Of a DNA stretch of 35,867 bases, positions 1 to 9,863 are shown in pieces (position 1 is the first letter of the stretch; each line of letters starts with the position of its first letter). The DNA lies in contig CAMMBV010000039.1 of NCBI GenBank assembly GCA_946494335.1, positions 1-35,867 of the forward strand, given 5' to 3'. Origin of the DNA: an uncultured Ruminococcus sp. (GTDB taxonomy: Bacteria > Bacillota > Clostridia > Lachnospirales > Lachnospiraceae). The notes beneath the pieces are model-generated. The model was not told the DNA's origin, made no database searches, and saw only the letters and a list, made by a program, of their open reading frames with translations. A program made the translations under genes and the position numbers.

Positions 1-62
1 CACGGCGTGAACCGTCTACACCCTTAGCAGGGGCGCCTCTTCAGCCACTTGAGTACTTCTCC
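1..62 (-). tRNA. tRNA-Ser(GCU), 5' part only; runs off the left edge
   Basis: On the minus strand the sequence begins GGAGAAGTACTCAAGTGGC, the usual start of a serine tRNA. An anticodon loop with GCT (positions 28-26) and the beginning of the long variable arm typical of class II tRNAs follow. The T arm and the acceptor 3' strand lie beyond position 1, so the gene is cut by the window edge. It decodes AGC and AGU codons. A consensus promoter lies about 30 bases upstream. Confidence 0.93.
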
Positions 63-100
63 TCACACGAATTCACACAGTGAACTCATGAGCAAAATTT

Positions 101-129
101 ATTATACTAAACGAGTCTGTATTTGTCAA
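101..129 (-). promoter_or_regulatory. Consensus sigma-A promoter of tRNA-Ser
   Basis: Reading the minus strand, TTGACA (129-124) and TATAAT (106-101) are separated by exactly 17 bases, a perfect housekeeping promoter. The predicted start lies near 94, about 30 bases before the tRNA 5' end. Confidence 0.9.
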
Positions 130-173
130 CGATTTTTTTGCTATTTTTCATTTTTTTGAACTTCACGAAATTT

Positions 174-222
174 GCTTCTATATATAGTTTTTCCATTCGT
201 CTTTATCACTATATATAGAAGC
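174..222. repeat. AT-rich 14-bp inverted repeat downstream of plsC
   Basis: GCTTCTATATATAG (174-187) and its exact complement (209-222) flank a 21-base loop. It sits between the plsC stop codon and the tRNA-Ser promoter. The stem is almost all A/T apart from its ends and no T-run follows directly, so it is not a classical terminator. It could end or process the plsC transcript, or be a protein-binding palindrome. Confidence 0.6.
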
Positions 223-234
223 TCTGACATATTT

Positions 235-954
235 TCAGGAGACCCGTTCATTTTCCGCGATAGCAGCCTCAATTCTTGTCTTTACCATCTCCGCAATTTC
301 CACGGTCTTCATCCCCTGATATTCTTCATAGGGAATGGGTTTCAGAAAATGAACCTGTACCGTCAGTTTCTTTATGGAATTGGTATCAAAGGCTTTATAG
401 GAATCAATCAGCGCAATGGGAACGATGGGGCATTTTGCCTTTACCGCGCTTTTGAAGCTTCCTCCTTTAAAATCCAGAAGGCGGTTCTGCATCTTACTTC
501 TGGTTCCCTCCGCGAAAATCAGATAATTATTTCCGCTTTTCACTTCTTCCGCCACCTGAGCAATCACCTTGAGGCCCTGGCGGACATCGGCCCGGTCCAA
601 AGCCTGGGCCCCCATACAGGCGAAAACCTGCTTCAGGAACGGAATATTGGCGACTTCTTTCTTCATTACCACGGAAAACGGTCGCGGGCAGGCTTCAACG
701 ATCGCCAGAACATCATACAGTCCCTGATGATTGGGAAAAAAGATAAATCCGTCTTTTTCAGGAATATTTTCTGCTCCATGCACATCAATGAGAATTCTCC
801 CCCCACGGTTGGCATGTCTGTCGATATACTGAAGAAGCCGATACCGTTCTTCTTTTGTGTATTTTTCCGCATGGGCCGCCACATAACACAGCCGGATCCA
901 CGCATACGGCACCAGAAGGAGATTTCTGAATACCATCAGCAATATTCTCTTCAT
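235..954 (-). CDS. plsC: 1-acyl-sn-glycerol-3-phosphate acyltransferase (PlsC family)
   Basis: The 239-residue protein transfers an acyl chain to lysophosphatidic acid to make phosphatidic acid at the inner face of the membrane. The acyltransferase HX4D motif is visible as NHQGLYD (residues 75-81; His76, Asp81), the second signature as FAEGTRS (147-153), and the later VPIAL stretch follows near residue 178. A hydrophobic N terminus (residues 4-25) probably anchors it. The ATG overlaps the TGA of the fumarate hydratase beta gene (ATGA), so the two are translationally coupled in one minus-strand operon. The family includes homologues that use other acyl acceptors, so the exact substrate is inferred. 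Confidence 0.9.
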   Translation of the reverse strand: MKRILLMVFRNLLLVPYAWIRLCYVAAHAEKYTKEERYRLLQYIDRHANRGGRILIDVHGAENIPEKDGFIFFPNHQGLYDVLAIVEACPRPFSVVMKKEVANIPFLKQVFACMGAQALDRADVRQGLKVIAQVAEEVKSGNNYLIFAEGTRSKMQNRLLDFKGGSFKSAVKAKCPIVPIALIDSYKAFDTNSIKKLTVQVHFLKPIPYEEYQGMKTVEIAEMVKTRIEAAIAENERVS

Positions 955-1505
955 TCTTTTGTTCCTCTTTGCTCCATGACCTGTTCGTATAGATTATTCC
1001 CAAGGGAATCGATGACCACCACCGCCGGAAAATCTTTTACCGTAAGTTTTCTTATCGCTTCCGTTCCCAGATCCTCATAGGCAATCACCTGGGATTCCAC
1101 GATACACTTGGAAAGCAACGCGCCGGCGCCGCCCACAGCGGCAAAATACACTGCCTGATTTCTCACAATGGCCTCCGCCACTTCCGGTGTCCGTTTTCCC
1201 TTTCCGATCATTCCTTTCAGTCCCAGATCCAGCAGCCGTGGGGTATACTTATCCATACGGCTGGCAGTGGTGGGTCCCGCGGAACCAATGGGACGCCCCT
1301 GCCGGGCCGGCGAAGGTCCCATATAGTAAATGACATTATCCTTCAGATCCAGCGGAAGGGGACTTCCCTGGTTTAAGGCTTCTTCCATCCGCTTGTGGGC
1401 GGCATCTCTGGCAGTGTAAACGGTTCCCGTAATATAAACGTAGTCTCCGGCCCGCAGCTCTTTGATCTCCTCACTGACGAGAGGCGCGTGAATCTTTTTT
1501 TCCAT
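951..1505 (-). CDS. Fumarate hydratase class I, beta subunit (TtdB/FumA C-terminal type)
   Basis: The 184-residue protein is the C-terminal half of an iron-sulfur hydro-lyase that interconverts fumarate and malate; the tartrate dehydratase beta subunit is the same family. Family-typical stretches YMGPSPA (61-67), GPTTASRMD (77-85) and the GKG turn (101-103) are present. I chose the ATG at 1505 because AGGAGG lies six bases upstream; an upstream in-frame ATG at 1529 has no such site. The alpha subunit gene lies immediately upstream, 42 bases away, as expected for the two-subunit form. Fumarase and tartrate dehydratase cannot be told apart by sequence alone, though fumarase is the usual role in Clostridia. 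Confidence 0.92.
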   Translation of the reverse strand: MEKKIHAPLVSEEIKELRAGDYVYITGTVYTARDAAHKRMEEALNQGSPLPLDLKDNVIYYMGPSPARQGRPIGSAGPTTASRMDKYTPRLLDLGLKGMIGKGKRTPEVAEAIVRNQAVYFAAVGGAGALLSKCIVESQVIAYEDLGTEAIRKLTVKDFPAVVVIDSLGNNLYEQVMEQRGTKE

Positions 1506-1547
1506 CTTCAACCTCCTGAACTGTTCCATTCTTTTCTTTGCGGATTC

Positions 1548-2399
1548 TTAAAGAACCCGCACCGCATGGCGGTTCACATGGCAGCAGATATTGACCGCCA
1601 CGGGAAGGCCCGCGATATGGGTGGGATAGGTGTTGATATTCACCGCCAGGGCAGTGATTTTTCCGCCGAGACCGCCGGGACCGATGCCGGAGGCATTGAT
1701 CTTTTCCAGCAGCTCCTCCTCCAGATCTCTCACATAGGGAACGGGAGAATGTTCTGTCACGTCTCTGGTCAGCGCCTGCTTGGCCAGAAGCGCGCATTTT
1801 TCAAAGGTGCCGCCGATGCCTACTCCCACCACCATGGGCGGGCAGGCATTGGGGCCTGCCTCTCTCACGGCGGTAAGCACCGCCTCTTTTACGCCTTCTA
1901 TCCCTTCCGCCGGTTTCAGCATAAAAATCCGGCTCATATTTTCACTTCCGAACCCTTTCGGAGCCACCGTGATTTTCACCTGGTTTCCGGGAACAATGGA
2001 ACAATGGAGAATTCCCGGAGTGTTATCCCTGGTATTCTCCCGGATCAGCGGATCCTTCACCACGGATTTTCTCAGGTATCCCTCCTGATAGCCCTGACGG
2101 ATGCCCTCGTTCACTGCGGTCTCCAGATCTCCGTCCACAAAGTGTACATCCTGTCCCACTTCCAGAAACACCACTGCCATTCCCGTATCCTGACAGATGG
2201 GGATCTGATCCTCCCCGGCGATTTTCAGATTCTCCTGAAGCTGCCGGAGCACTCTGCATCCCAGTTCAGAGGTTTCCCTTTCCACGGCGCTCTGAAAACA
2301 CGCCTCCATATCCTCCGACAGAAAATAATTTGCCTGTATGCACATCTCCTTAATGGATTCCGTCACCTGGCTGACGGGAATCGTCCTGATTTCTCCCAT
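1548..2399 (-). CDS. Fumarate hydratase class I, alpha subunit (TtdA/FumA N-terminal type)
   Basis: The 284-residue protein carries the catalytic [4Fe-4S] cluster of the two-subunit fumarate hydratase. Conserved family segments are visible: ICQDTG with Cys69, a glycine-rich VPKGFG-like stretch (APKGFGSENMS), NACPP with a second cysteine, and the C-terminal GIGPGGLGG motif followed by a hydrophobic end rich in Cys and His. I chose the ATG at 2399, preceded by AAGGAGAG; the frame stays open 28 codons further upstream but without a ribosome site. It heads the operon alpha - beta - plsC. A terminator separates it from gyrA and I see no clear promoter in the short gap, so it may depend on read-through. 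Confidence 0.92.
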   Translation of the reverse strand: MGEIRTIPVSQVTESIKEMCIQANYFLSEDMEACFQSAVERETSELGCRVLRQLQENLKIAGEDQIPICQDTGMAVVFLEVGQDVHFVDGDLETAVNEGIRQGYQEGYLRKSVVKDPLIRENTRDNTPGILHCSIVPGNQVKITVAPKGFGSENMSRIFMLKPAEGIEGVKEAVLTAVREAGPNACPPMVVGVGIGGTFEKCALLAKQALTRDVTEHSPVPYVRDLEEELLEKINASGIGPGGLGGKITALAVNINTYPTHIAGLPVAVNICCHVNRHAVRVL

Positions 2400-2416
2400 G
2401 GGTATCTCTCCTTTTC

Positions 2417-2453
2417 CTGCCGGACAGCCGCATTTTTTGTCTGCGGCCGGCAG
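2417..2453. repeat. GC-rich stem-loop just upstream of the fumarase alpha ribosome site
   Basis: CTGCCGG (2417-2423) pairs with CCGGCAG (2447-2453), and CCGCA (2428-2432) pairs with TGCGG (2442-2446) around an A/T loop. In the minus-strand transcript the hairpin ends about 10 bases before the AAGGAG site. It could be a leader structure or a 5' end stabiliser. Confidence 0.5.
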
Positions 2454-2469
2454 ACTGCTTTTTATCGTG

Positions 2470-2512
2470 AAAACAGGCAGCACCGGCCGTCAGCCTTAAT
2501 GCTGCCTGTTTT
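2470..2512 (-). terminator. Rho-independent terminator after gyrA
   Basis: A perfect 13-bp stem AAAACAGGCAGCA / TGCTGCCTGTTTT (2470-2482 with 2500-2512) encloses a 17-base loop. It lies 35 bases past the gyrA stop. The T-rich end of the stem makes it usable in either direction. Confidence 0.8.
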
Positions 2513-2546
2513 CCGCATACTTCATGACAACAGAACCTTCGGCGGT

Positions 2547-5030
2547 TTACTGTTCTTTCTCTTCTTCGCTCTCTTCTTCAGTGTTCTCCGTCTTTTCTCT
2601 CACCTTGGCAATGCTGGCCACGGAAATATTTTCATCCAGATCCATCAGTTTGACACCGGAGGTGATTCTTCCCAGAATGGAAATATCCGAACAGGAAATC
2701 CGGATGACGATTCCCTCCGTGGTGATCAGCATGATCTCATTGTCGTCATTGACTGCCTTCACGCCCACCACATTTCCGGTTTTCTCCGTGATCTTGTAGC
2801 ATTTTACGCCTTTGCCGCCCCGGTTCTGAACGGTAAATTCACCCACGGAAGTCCGTTTGCCCAGACCTTTCTCCGAAACGATCAGCAGGTAATCGCCCTG
2901 GGTGTTCAGCTGCATGCCGATCACCTCGTCGTCATCACCCAGATTGATGCCTCTTACTCCCATGGAAACCCTTCCTGTGGTTCTCACGTCGGTTTCATGG
3001 AAACGGATACACTGGCCGAATTTGGTCACAAGGATAATATCCTTCCGGTTATCGGTGAATTTCACCTCAATCAGCTCATCCTCATCCCTCAGGGAAATGG
3101 CTGCCAGACCGGTCTTTCTCACATTCTCGTAATCGGTGATGGGGGTCTTCTTCACCAGGCCCTTCTTGGTGGCCATGAAGAGATACTCCCCTTTCCGGTA
3201 TTCATTGATGGGGATCACCGCCGTGATCTTCTCTCCCGGCTGCAGCTGCAGCAGATTGATGATGGCGGTGCCTCTTGCCGTCCTTCCCGCCTCCGGAATC
3301 TCGTAGGCTTTCAGGCGGTACACCTTTCCCATGTTGGTGAAGAACATCAGGAAATGGTGGGTGGTGGTCATCAGAAGCTCCTCGATGTAATCATCCTCAA
3401 TAGTCTGCATGCCCTTGATACCTTTGCCGCCCCGGTTCTGGCTGCGGAAATTGTCCACGGTCATCCGTTTGATATAACCCAGGTTGGTCATGGTGATCAC
3501 CGTATTTTCGTTGGGGATCATGTCCTCCATGGAAATATCAAATTCATCGAACCCGATGGAGGTTCTTCTGTCATCGCCGTATTTTTCGGCAATCTCCAGA
3601 ATTTCCTGACGGATTACCCGAAGCAGCATATTCCGGTCTGCCAGAATTGCCTGCAGCTTGCGGATCCGCTCCATCAGTTCCTTATATTCGCCCTCCAGCT
3701 TCTCCCGTTCCAGACCTGTCAGTGTACGCAGACGCATGTCCACGATGGCCTGGGCCTGAGCGTCGGTGAGCTCAAAACGCTCCATTAAGCGCTGCTTGGC
3801 CACCTGGGTATTCTCGGATCCCCGGATAATGCGGATCACCTCGTCGATGTTATCCAGGGCCTTCAGCAATCCTTCCAGGATATGAGCCCGCTCCTGGGCC
3901 TTGTTCAGATCGTACCGGGTTCTTCTGGTCACCACATCCTCCTGGTGAGCCAGATAATATTTCAGGATCTCCATCAGGTTCATGACCTTGGGCTGATTGT
4001 TCACCAGCGCCAGCATGATCACGCCGAAGGTATCCTGCAGCTGCGTATGTTTGTACAGCTGATTCAGAATCACATTGGCATTCACGTCTCTTCTCAGGTC
4101 GATGCAGATGCACATACCTTCCCGGCTGGAGTGGTCGGCCAGATCCGTGATGCCGTCAATCTTCTTTTCCTTCACCAGATCGGCGATTTTCTCAATCAGA
4201 CGGGCCTTGTTGACCATGTACGGCAGCTCCGTAACCGTGATCCGGCTCTTTCCGTTGGGAAGGGTCTCGATATTGCTCACCGCCCGCACCCGGATCTTTC
4301 CTCTTCCGGTGCGGTAAGCCTCCTCAATGCCTCTGGTGCCCAAAATGGTGGCTCCTGTGGGGAAATCCGGTCCCTTGACGATTTTCAGGATTTCATCCAT
4401 CTCCGTCTCCCGGTTTTCCTCAACGATATTGTCTATGATTTTTACCACCGCCTGGATCACCTCCCGCAGGTTGTGCGGGGGAATGTTGGTGGCCATACCT
4501 ACGGCGATTCCGGAGGTTCCGTTCACCAGCAGATTGGGGAATCTGGCCGGAAGCACCTCCGGCTCCTTCTCCGTCTCGTCAAAGTTCGGGGAAAAGTCCA
4601 CCGTGTTCTTGTTGATGTCCGCCAGCATCTCCATGGAGATCTTGCTGAGCCTGGCCTCCGTGTACCTCATGGCCGCCGCGCCGTCGCCGTCCACGGAACC
4701 GAAATTGCCGTGGCCGTCCACCAGCGGATAACGGGTGGACCACTCCTGGGCCAGATTTACCAGCGCTCCGTAGATGGAGCTGTCGCCGTGGGGGTGGTAT
4801 TTACCCATGGTATCACCGACGATACGGGCACATTTTCTGTGAGGCTTATCCGGACCGTTGTTCAGCTCGATCATGGAAAAGAGAACACGCCGCTGCACCG
4901 GTTTCAGACCATCCCGCACATCGGGAAGGGCCCGGGACGCGATAACGCTCATGGCGTAATCGATATACGATTCCTCCATGGTTTTCTTCAGATCCACGTC
5001 ATGGACTTTATCAAAAATATTGTCTTCCAT
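2547..5030 (-). CDS. gyrA: DNA gyrase subunit A
   Basis: The 827-residue DNA-cleaving subunit introduces negative supercoils together with GyrB. The catalytic tyrosine is Tyr123 in the MRYTEARLS motif. The quinolone-determining segment reads HGDSSIYG around Ser84, with glycine at the position that is Asp87 in E. coli. The C-terminal wrapping domain contains two QNRGGKG stretches, the first at the GyrA-box position, which distinguishes it from ParC. The protein ends in an acidic Glu-rich tail. The ATG is preceded by GGGAGG. It is the last gene of the dnaA-dnaN-S4-recF-gyrB-gyrA series and is followed by a strong terminator. Confidence 0.98.
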   Translation of the reverse strand: MEDNIFDKVHDVDLKKTMEESYIDYAMSVIASRALPDVRDGLKPVQRRVLFSMIELNNGPDKPHRKCARIVGDTMGKYHPHGDSSIYGALVNLAQEWSTRYPLVDGHGNFGSVDGDGAAAMRYTEARLSKISMEMLADINKNTVDFSPNFDETEKEPEVLPARFPNLLVNGTSGIAVGMATNIPPHNLREVIQAVVKIIDNIVEENRETEMDEILKIVKGPDFPTGATILGTRGIEEAYRTGRGKIRVRAVSNIETLPNGKSRITVTELPYMVNKARLIEKIADLVKEKKIDGITDLADHSSREGMCICIDLRRDVNANVILNQLYKHTQLQDTFGVIMLALVNNQPKVMNLMEILKYYLAHQEDVVTRRTRYDLNKAQERAHILEGLLKALDNIDEVIRIIRGSENTQVAKQRLMERFELTDAQAQAIVDMRLRTLTGLEREKLEGEYKELMERIRKLQAILADRNMLLRVIRQEILEIAEKYGDDRRTSIGFDEFDISMEDMIPNENTVITMTNLGYIKRMTVDNFRSQNRGGKGIKGMQTIEDDYIEELLMTTTHHFLMFFTNMGKVYRLKAYEIPEAGRTARGTAIINLLQLQPGEKITAVIPINEYRKGEYLFMATKKGLVKKTPITDYENVRKTGLAAISLRDEDELIEVKFTDNRKDIILVTKFGQCIRFHETDVRTTGRVSMGVRGINLGDDDEVIGMQLNTQGDYLLIVSEKGLGKRTSVGEFTVQNRGGKGVKCYKITEKTGNVVGVKAVNDDNEIMLITTEGIVIRISCSDISILGRITSGVKLMDLDENISVASIAKVREKTENTEEESEEEKEQ

Positions 5031-5083
5031 CTCTACCTCCCATATCCGGAATTACTCCCGGATTTTTTCTGTTCCGGATAACA

Positions 5084-7012
<1,929 letters not shown>

Positions 7013-7016
7013 TCAT

Positions 7017-7054
7017 GACAATAAAAAGTCCGCGAAGCGTTACTTTTCATCGTT
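7017..7054. repeat. Dispersed palindrome copy overlapping the 3' end of recF
   Basis: An imperfect hairpin with AAAAGT/ACTTTT inner arms, a TGACAAT-like outer arm and an inner CGC-GAA-GCG mini-stem (7031-7039). The recF stop codon (7040-7042) lies inside it, so the last recF codons are part of the repeat. It belongs to the family described in the findings. Confidence 0.6.
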
Positions 7055-8134
7055 GTTTTTGAATACATTTCCGTCGATAACCCGGAAAATTTTATTTATT
7101 TCAAATCTGTTGCTGACAAATTCATCCAGACCGGTACAGGTAATCAATGTCTGAATCTGGTGAATACTCTGCAGGAGATAATTCTGCCGGCTGCTGTCCA
7201 GTTCCGAAAGCACATCGTCCAGAAGAAGCACCGGATTTTCCCCGATCCTTTTTTTTACCAGAGCCAGCTCCGACAGCTTCAGCGACAGAGCCGCCGTCCT
7301 CTGCTGCCCCTGGGAACCGAATTTCCGGATATCAATGTCGTTGACCTGCACGCAGAAATCATCCCGGTGAGGCCCCACCGAAGACTGTTTAAACTTCAGA
7401 TCCCGGTCCCTGGAGGCGGCCAGCCGCTCTTCCAGAAGTTCTTCCTCCACATTCGGTTCATAATTCAGATAAATGCTCTCACGTCCTCCCGTCAGGCTGG
7501 CGTGAAGATCACGGATCATGCCGTTGAGTTCGCCGATGAAGCGCTTTCTGGCTGCGATGATTTTTTTCCCGTAATGAACCAGCTGCATATCCCACACATC
7601 CAGGGTGTCCGCCAGTCTGGGGGAAAAGGAAATATCCTTCAGAAGTTTGTTCCTCTGATTCAGCACCTGGTTGTACCCGGCCAGATCCTGGAGATAGATT
7701 TTGTCCAGCTGGCAAAGCTCCATATCCAGAAACCGGCGCCTCTCTCCGGGGCCGTTTTTGATGATGTTCAGATCCTCCGGGGAGAAAAACACCAGGTTGA
7801 CAATCCCGAAAAGCTCGGAGGCTTTCTTTATGGGAATACCGTCCACCGCGATCCCCTTGGATTTGTTCTTTTTCAGATGTACATCGATTTTCCTGGAAAT
7901 CCCGTCCCGTCGCACCATCATGCGGATATGGGATTCCTCCTGGCCAAACCGGATGATCTCCCGGTCCCTGCTTCCCCGGTGAGACTTGGTGGTACCGCAC
8001 AGATACGCGGCCTCCAGAATATTCGTCTTTCCCTGGGCGTTGTCCCCGTAAAGGATATTGGTGGCGGGATCCAGCTCTATGTATAAATATTCATAATTTC
8101 TGTAATTTTTTAATTCGATCGATTCGATATACAT
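7040..8134 (-). CDS. recF: DNA replication and repair protein RecF
   Basis: The 364-residue SMC-like ATPase loads RecA at single-strand gaps. The Walker A motif GDNAQGKTN spans residues 30-38, the ABC-type signature reads SQGQQR, and Walker B is LLLDD (303-307) followed by VLSELD. Length matches the family (about 360-370). The gene lies between the S4-domain gene and gyrB, the classical Firmicute arrangement. Its start is preceded by a modest GGTGA site, and palindromic hairpins stand at both of its borders. Confidence 0.97.
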   Translation of the reverse strand: MYIESIELKNYRNYEYLYIELDPATNILYGDNAQGKTNILEAAYLCGTTKSHRGSRDREIIRFGQEESHIRMMVRRDGISRKIDVHLKKNKSKGIAVDGIPIKKASELFGIVNLVFFSPEDLNIIKNGPGERRRFLDMELCQLDKIYLQDLAGYNQVLNQRNKLLKDISFSPRLADTLDVWDMQLVHYGKKIIAARKRFIGELNGMIRDLHASLTGGRESIYLNYEPNVEEELLEERLAASRDRDLKFKQSSVGPHRDDFCVQVNDIDIRKFGSQGQQRTAALSLKLSELALVKKRIGENPVLLLDDVLSELDSSRQNYLLQSIHQIQTLITCTGLDEFVSNRFEINKIFRVIDGNVFKNNDEK

Positions 8135-8160
8135 CTGTCACCATACCGTCTTTATTTATG

Positions 8161-8186
8161 ACAATAGAAAGCCCACTTTCTATTGT
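8161..8186. repeat. Dispersed palindrome copy, upstream of recF
   Basis: ACAATAGAAAG (8161-8171) and CTTTCTATTGT (8176-8186) form a perfect 11-bp stem with loop CCCA. It lies between the S4-domain gene and recF. The arms match the family, but the inner CGC/GCG mini-stem is missing. Confidence 0.75.
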
Positions 8187-8188
8187 AT

Positions 8189-8225
8189 GATAATTGAAAG
8201 TCTGTAATTACTTCCTGCAATTATC
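8189..8225. repeat. Second hairpin, overlapping the S4-domain gene stop codon
   Basis: GATAATTG (8189-8196) pairs with CAATTATC (8218-8225), with a short inner AGT/ACT pairing. It directly abuts the previous palindrome and contains the stop codon of the S4-domain gene (8221-8223). It looks like a diverged family member. Confidence 0.55.
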
Positions 8226-8430
8226 TGTCAATTTTAATCTCATTGCCTTCAAAGGTTACCAGGTCGCCCGGATACAGTTTTCTTCCCCTGCGGGTGTCCA
8301 CCTCTCCGTTCACTTTCACCAGGCCGTCCTGAATGGCCAGCTTGGCTTCTACGCCGTCCTCCACCAGACTGGCCGCTTTCAGCGCCTGGCCCAGTTTGAT
8401 ATATTCATCTTTTAATTTAATAATTTCCAT
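8221..8430 (-). CDS. S4-domain RNA-binding protein (YaaA/RlbA family)
   Basis: This 69-residue protein is little more than one S4 RNA-binding domain, with the family signature KVNGEVDTRRGRKLYPGD in the middle. In Bacillus the homologue yaaA (rlbA) sits in the same place between dnaN and recF and has been linked to ribosome assembly. Its role here is inferred from that. GTCAGGAGGACAAA precedes the ATG. The stop codon lies inside a palindromic repeat. Confidence 0.93.
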   Translation of the reverse strand: MEIIKLKDEYIKLGQALKAASLVEDGVEAKLAIQDGLVKVNGEVDTRRGRKLYPGDLVTFEGNEIKIDR

Positions 8431-8461
8431 TTTGTCCTCCTGACAGATACTTCAGAAATTT

Positions 8462-9571
8462 TCAGCGGGCCACACTGAAGTTCACCGGAAGAATCAGGTA
8501 GATGTAGGACTCCTGTTCATCCTTGATAAAGCAGGGTGCCTTGGGATTCACCAGGTAAATGGAGATTTCCTCATCATCGATAACCCGCAGCGCGTCGATG
8601 AGAAATCTGGGGTTGAACCCGATCATGATATCCTTTCCCTCTTTGGCGATATCAATGTCTTCCTTCATGGAACCGATCTGAGAATGGATGCTCAGCTCCA
8701 TGCCGCCATCCTGAATATTGATGATGATGGGTTTTTTGTCACCCTCTTTTACAAAAAGCGTGGCTCTGTCGATACAATTGAGAAATTCTTTTTTGTTAAT
8801 CTGTACTTTTGTTTCATAATCGCTGGAGAGCATCTGGTCAATGCGGAAATATTCTCCCTCGATCAGCCGGGAAACCACTACGGTCTCGTCGAACTCAAAG
8901 ACAATATGATTCTCGGTGAAGAAAATCTCCACCTGATCTTCCGTCTCGCCGGAAAGGATCTTGCTGATTTCGCTGAGGGTTTTTCCGGGAACCACCACTT
9001 TCCGGTCCGGATACGTCTCTTTCAGTTCAATCTTCCGGATGGCGATCCGGTGTCCGTCCAGGGAAACCACCTTCAGAGTGTCGCCTTTGATTTCGAAAAG
9101 TTCACCGGTCATCAGTTTGTTGTTCTCGTTGGCGGCGATAGAAAAGATGGTCTGACGGATCACTTCTTTTAACGTAAACTGGGAAAGTGTGATGCCTTCA
9201 TTTTTTTCTATTACCGGCAGGTAAGCAAAATCTTCTCCGGATCTTCCGGGAATGGAGAATTTCGCTTTTTCACAGGTGATGGTGGTATTCAGTTTGTCGT
9301 CCGTCTCAATGGTGACATCGTTATCGGGAAGTTTTCGGATAATTTCGGAAAACAGACGGGCGTCCAGTGCTACGACTCCCTTCTCCAGAATCATGCCGGT
9401 GACTTTTGTCTCGATACCCAGTTCCATATCGTTGGTGGTAAATTTGATTTCGGCAGCGGAGGCGTCGATGAGGATGCACTCCAGAATCGGCATGGTTGTT
9501 TTAGAAGGAACTGCTTTCAGCGAGATGTTAACGCTTTTCAGTAACTCGTTTTTGGAACAGATTAATTTCAT
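8462..9571 (-). CDS. dnaN: DNA polymerase III sliding clamp (beta subunit)
   Basis: The 369-residue clamp encircles DNA and tethers the replicative polymerase. The three-domain beta-clamp pattern is recognisable, including the PGRSGEDF segment, the AANENN stretch and the C-terminal LILPVN(F) strand that forms part of the peptide-binding pocket. I chose the ATG at 9571 (MKLICSKNEL), the family start; the frame stays open to a TTG ten codons upstream with no support. GGGAGG lies about 11 bases upstream of the chosen start. A DnaA-box-like site (9574-9582) overlaps the leader, suggesting coupling to DnaA level. Confidence 0.97.
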   Translation of the reverse strand: MKLICSKNELLKSVNISLKAVPSKTTMPILECILIDASAAEIKFTTNDMELGIETKVTGMILEKGVVALDARLFSEIIRKLPDNDVTIETDDKLNTTITCEKAKFSIPGRSGEDFAYLPVIEKNEGITLSQFTLKEVIRQTIFSIAANENNKLMTGELFEIKGDTLKVVSLDGHRIAIRKIELKETYPDRKVVVPGKTLSEISKILSGETEDQVEIFFTENHIVFEFDETVVVSRLIEGEYFRIDQMLSSDYETKVQINKKEFLNCIDRATLFVKEGDKKPIIINIQDGGMELSIHSQIGSMKEDIDIAKEGKDIMIGFNPRFLIDALRVIDDEEISIYLVNPKAPCFIKDEQESYIYLILPVNFSVAR

Positions 9572-9573
9572 AA

Positions 9574-9819
9574 TGTGAATAACTCCCTCCCTGAACCGCA
9601 AGGCTCATAGAACTAAAATAAATAACAAATCCGTAGTAATCGCCGTAGGGGCTGTGAAAATGTGTAAAAGCGGGACAAACCCGGAAAACATGGGATTCTT
9701 CCGGTGGGATAACCATGTGCAGAGTCTAGAACGACCATGTGAATAAAGTGTGTACAGATGAAGAACTTAAAGTTGTCCACAAACTGTACACAATGAATTC
9801 ACATGGAAACTGTGGATAA
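9574..9819. other. oriC part 2: DnaA-box cluster between dnaA and dnaN
   Basis: The 292-base gap (9572-9863) contains a perfect DnaA box on the minus strand (TGTGGATAA, 9811-9819), a one-mismatch box TTGTCCACA (9773-9781), and two TGTGAATAA sites (9738-9746 and 9574-9582, i.e. TTATTCACA on the other strand). Together with the cluster upstream of dnaA this gives the two-part origin known from Bacillus. Which half unwinds cannot be decided here. Confidence 0.75.
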
Positions 9820-9863
9820 ACAGCCGCTGCTAGAAGGCGCTACTCTCAGAAAACGCGATCTTC

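Noticed and set aside
2525-2556. Another copy of the dispersed palindrome at the end of gyrA
   Set aside because: TGACAACAGAAC and GTTCT give only about five base pairs and no inner CGC/GCG stem. It may be a decayed copy but is too weak to list.
1395-3788. An open frame of nearly 800 codons on the plus strand opposite fumarase and gyrA
   Set aside because: It is antisense to confidently identified genes, has no family motifs, and its His/Ile-rich composition is the normal shadow of GC-rich third positions on the other strand. The same holds for the long plus-strand frames opposite gyrA, gyrB, recF and dnaA.
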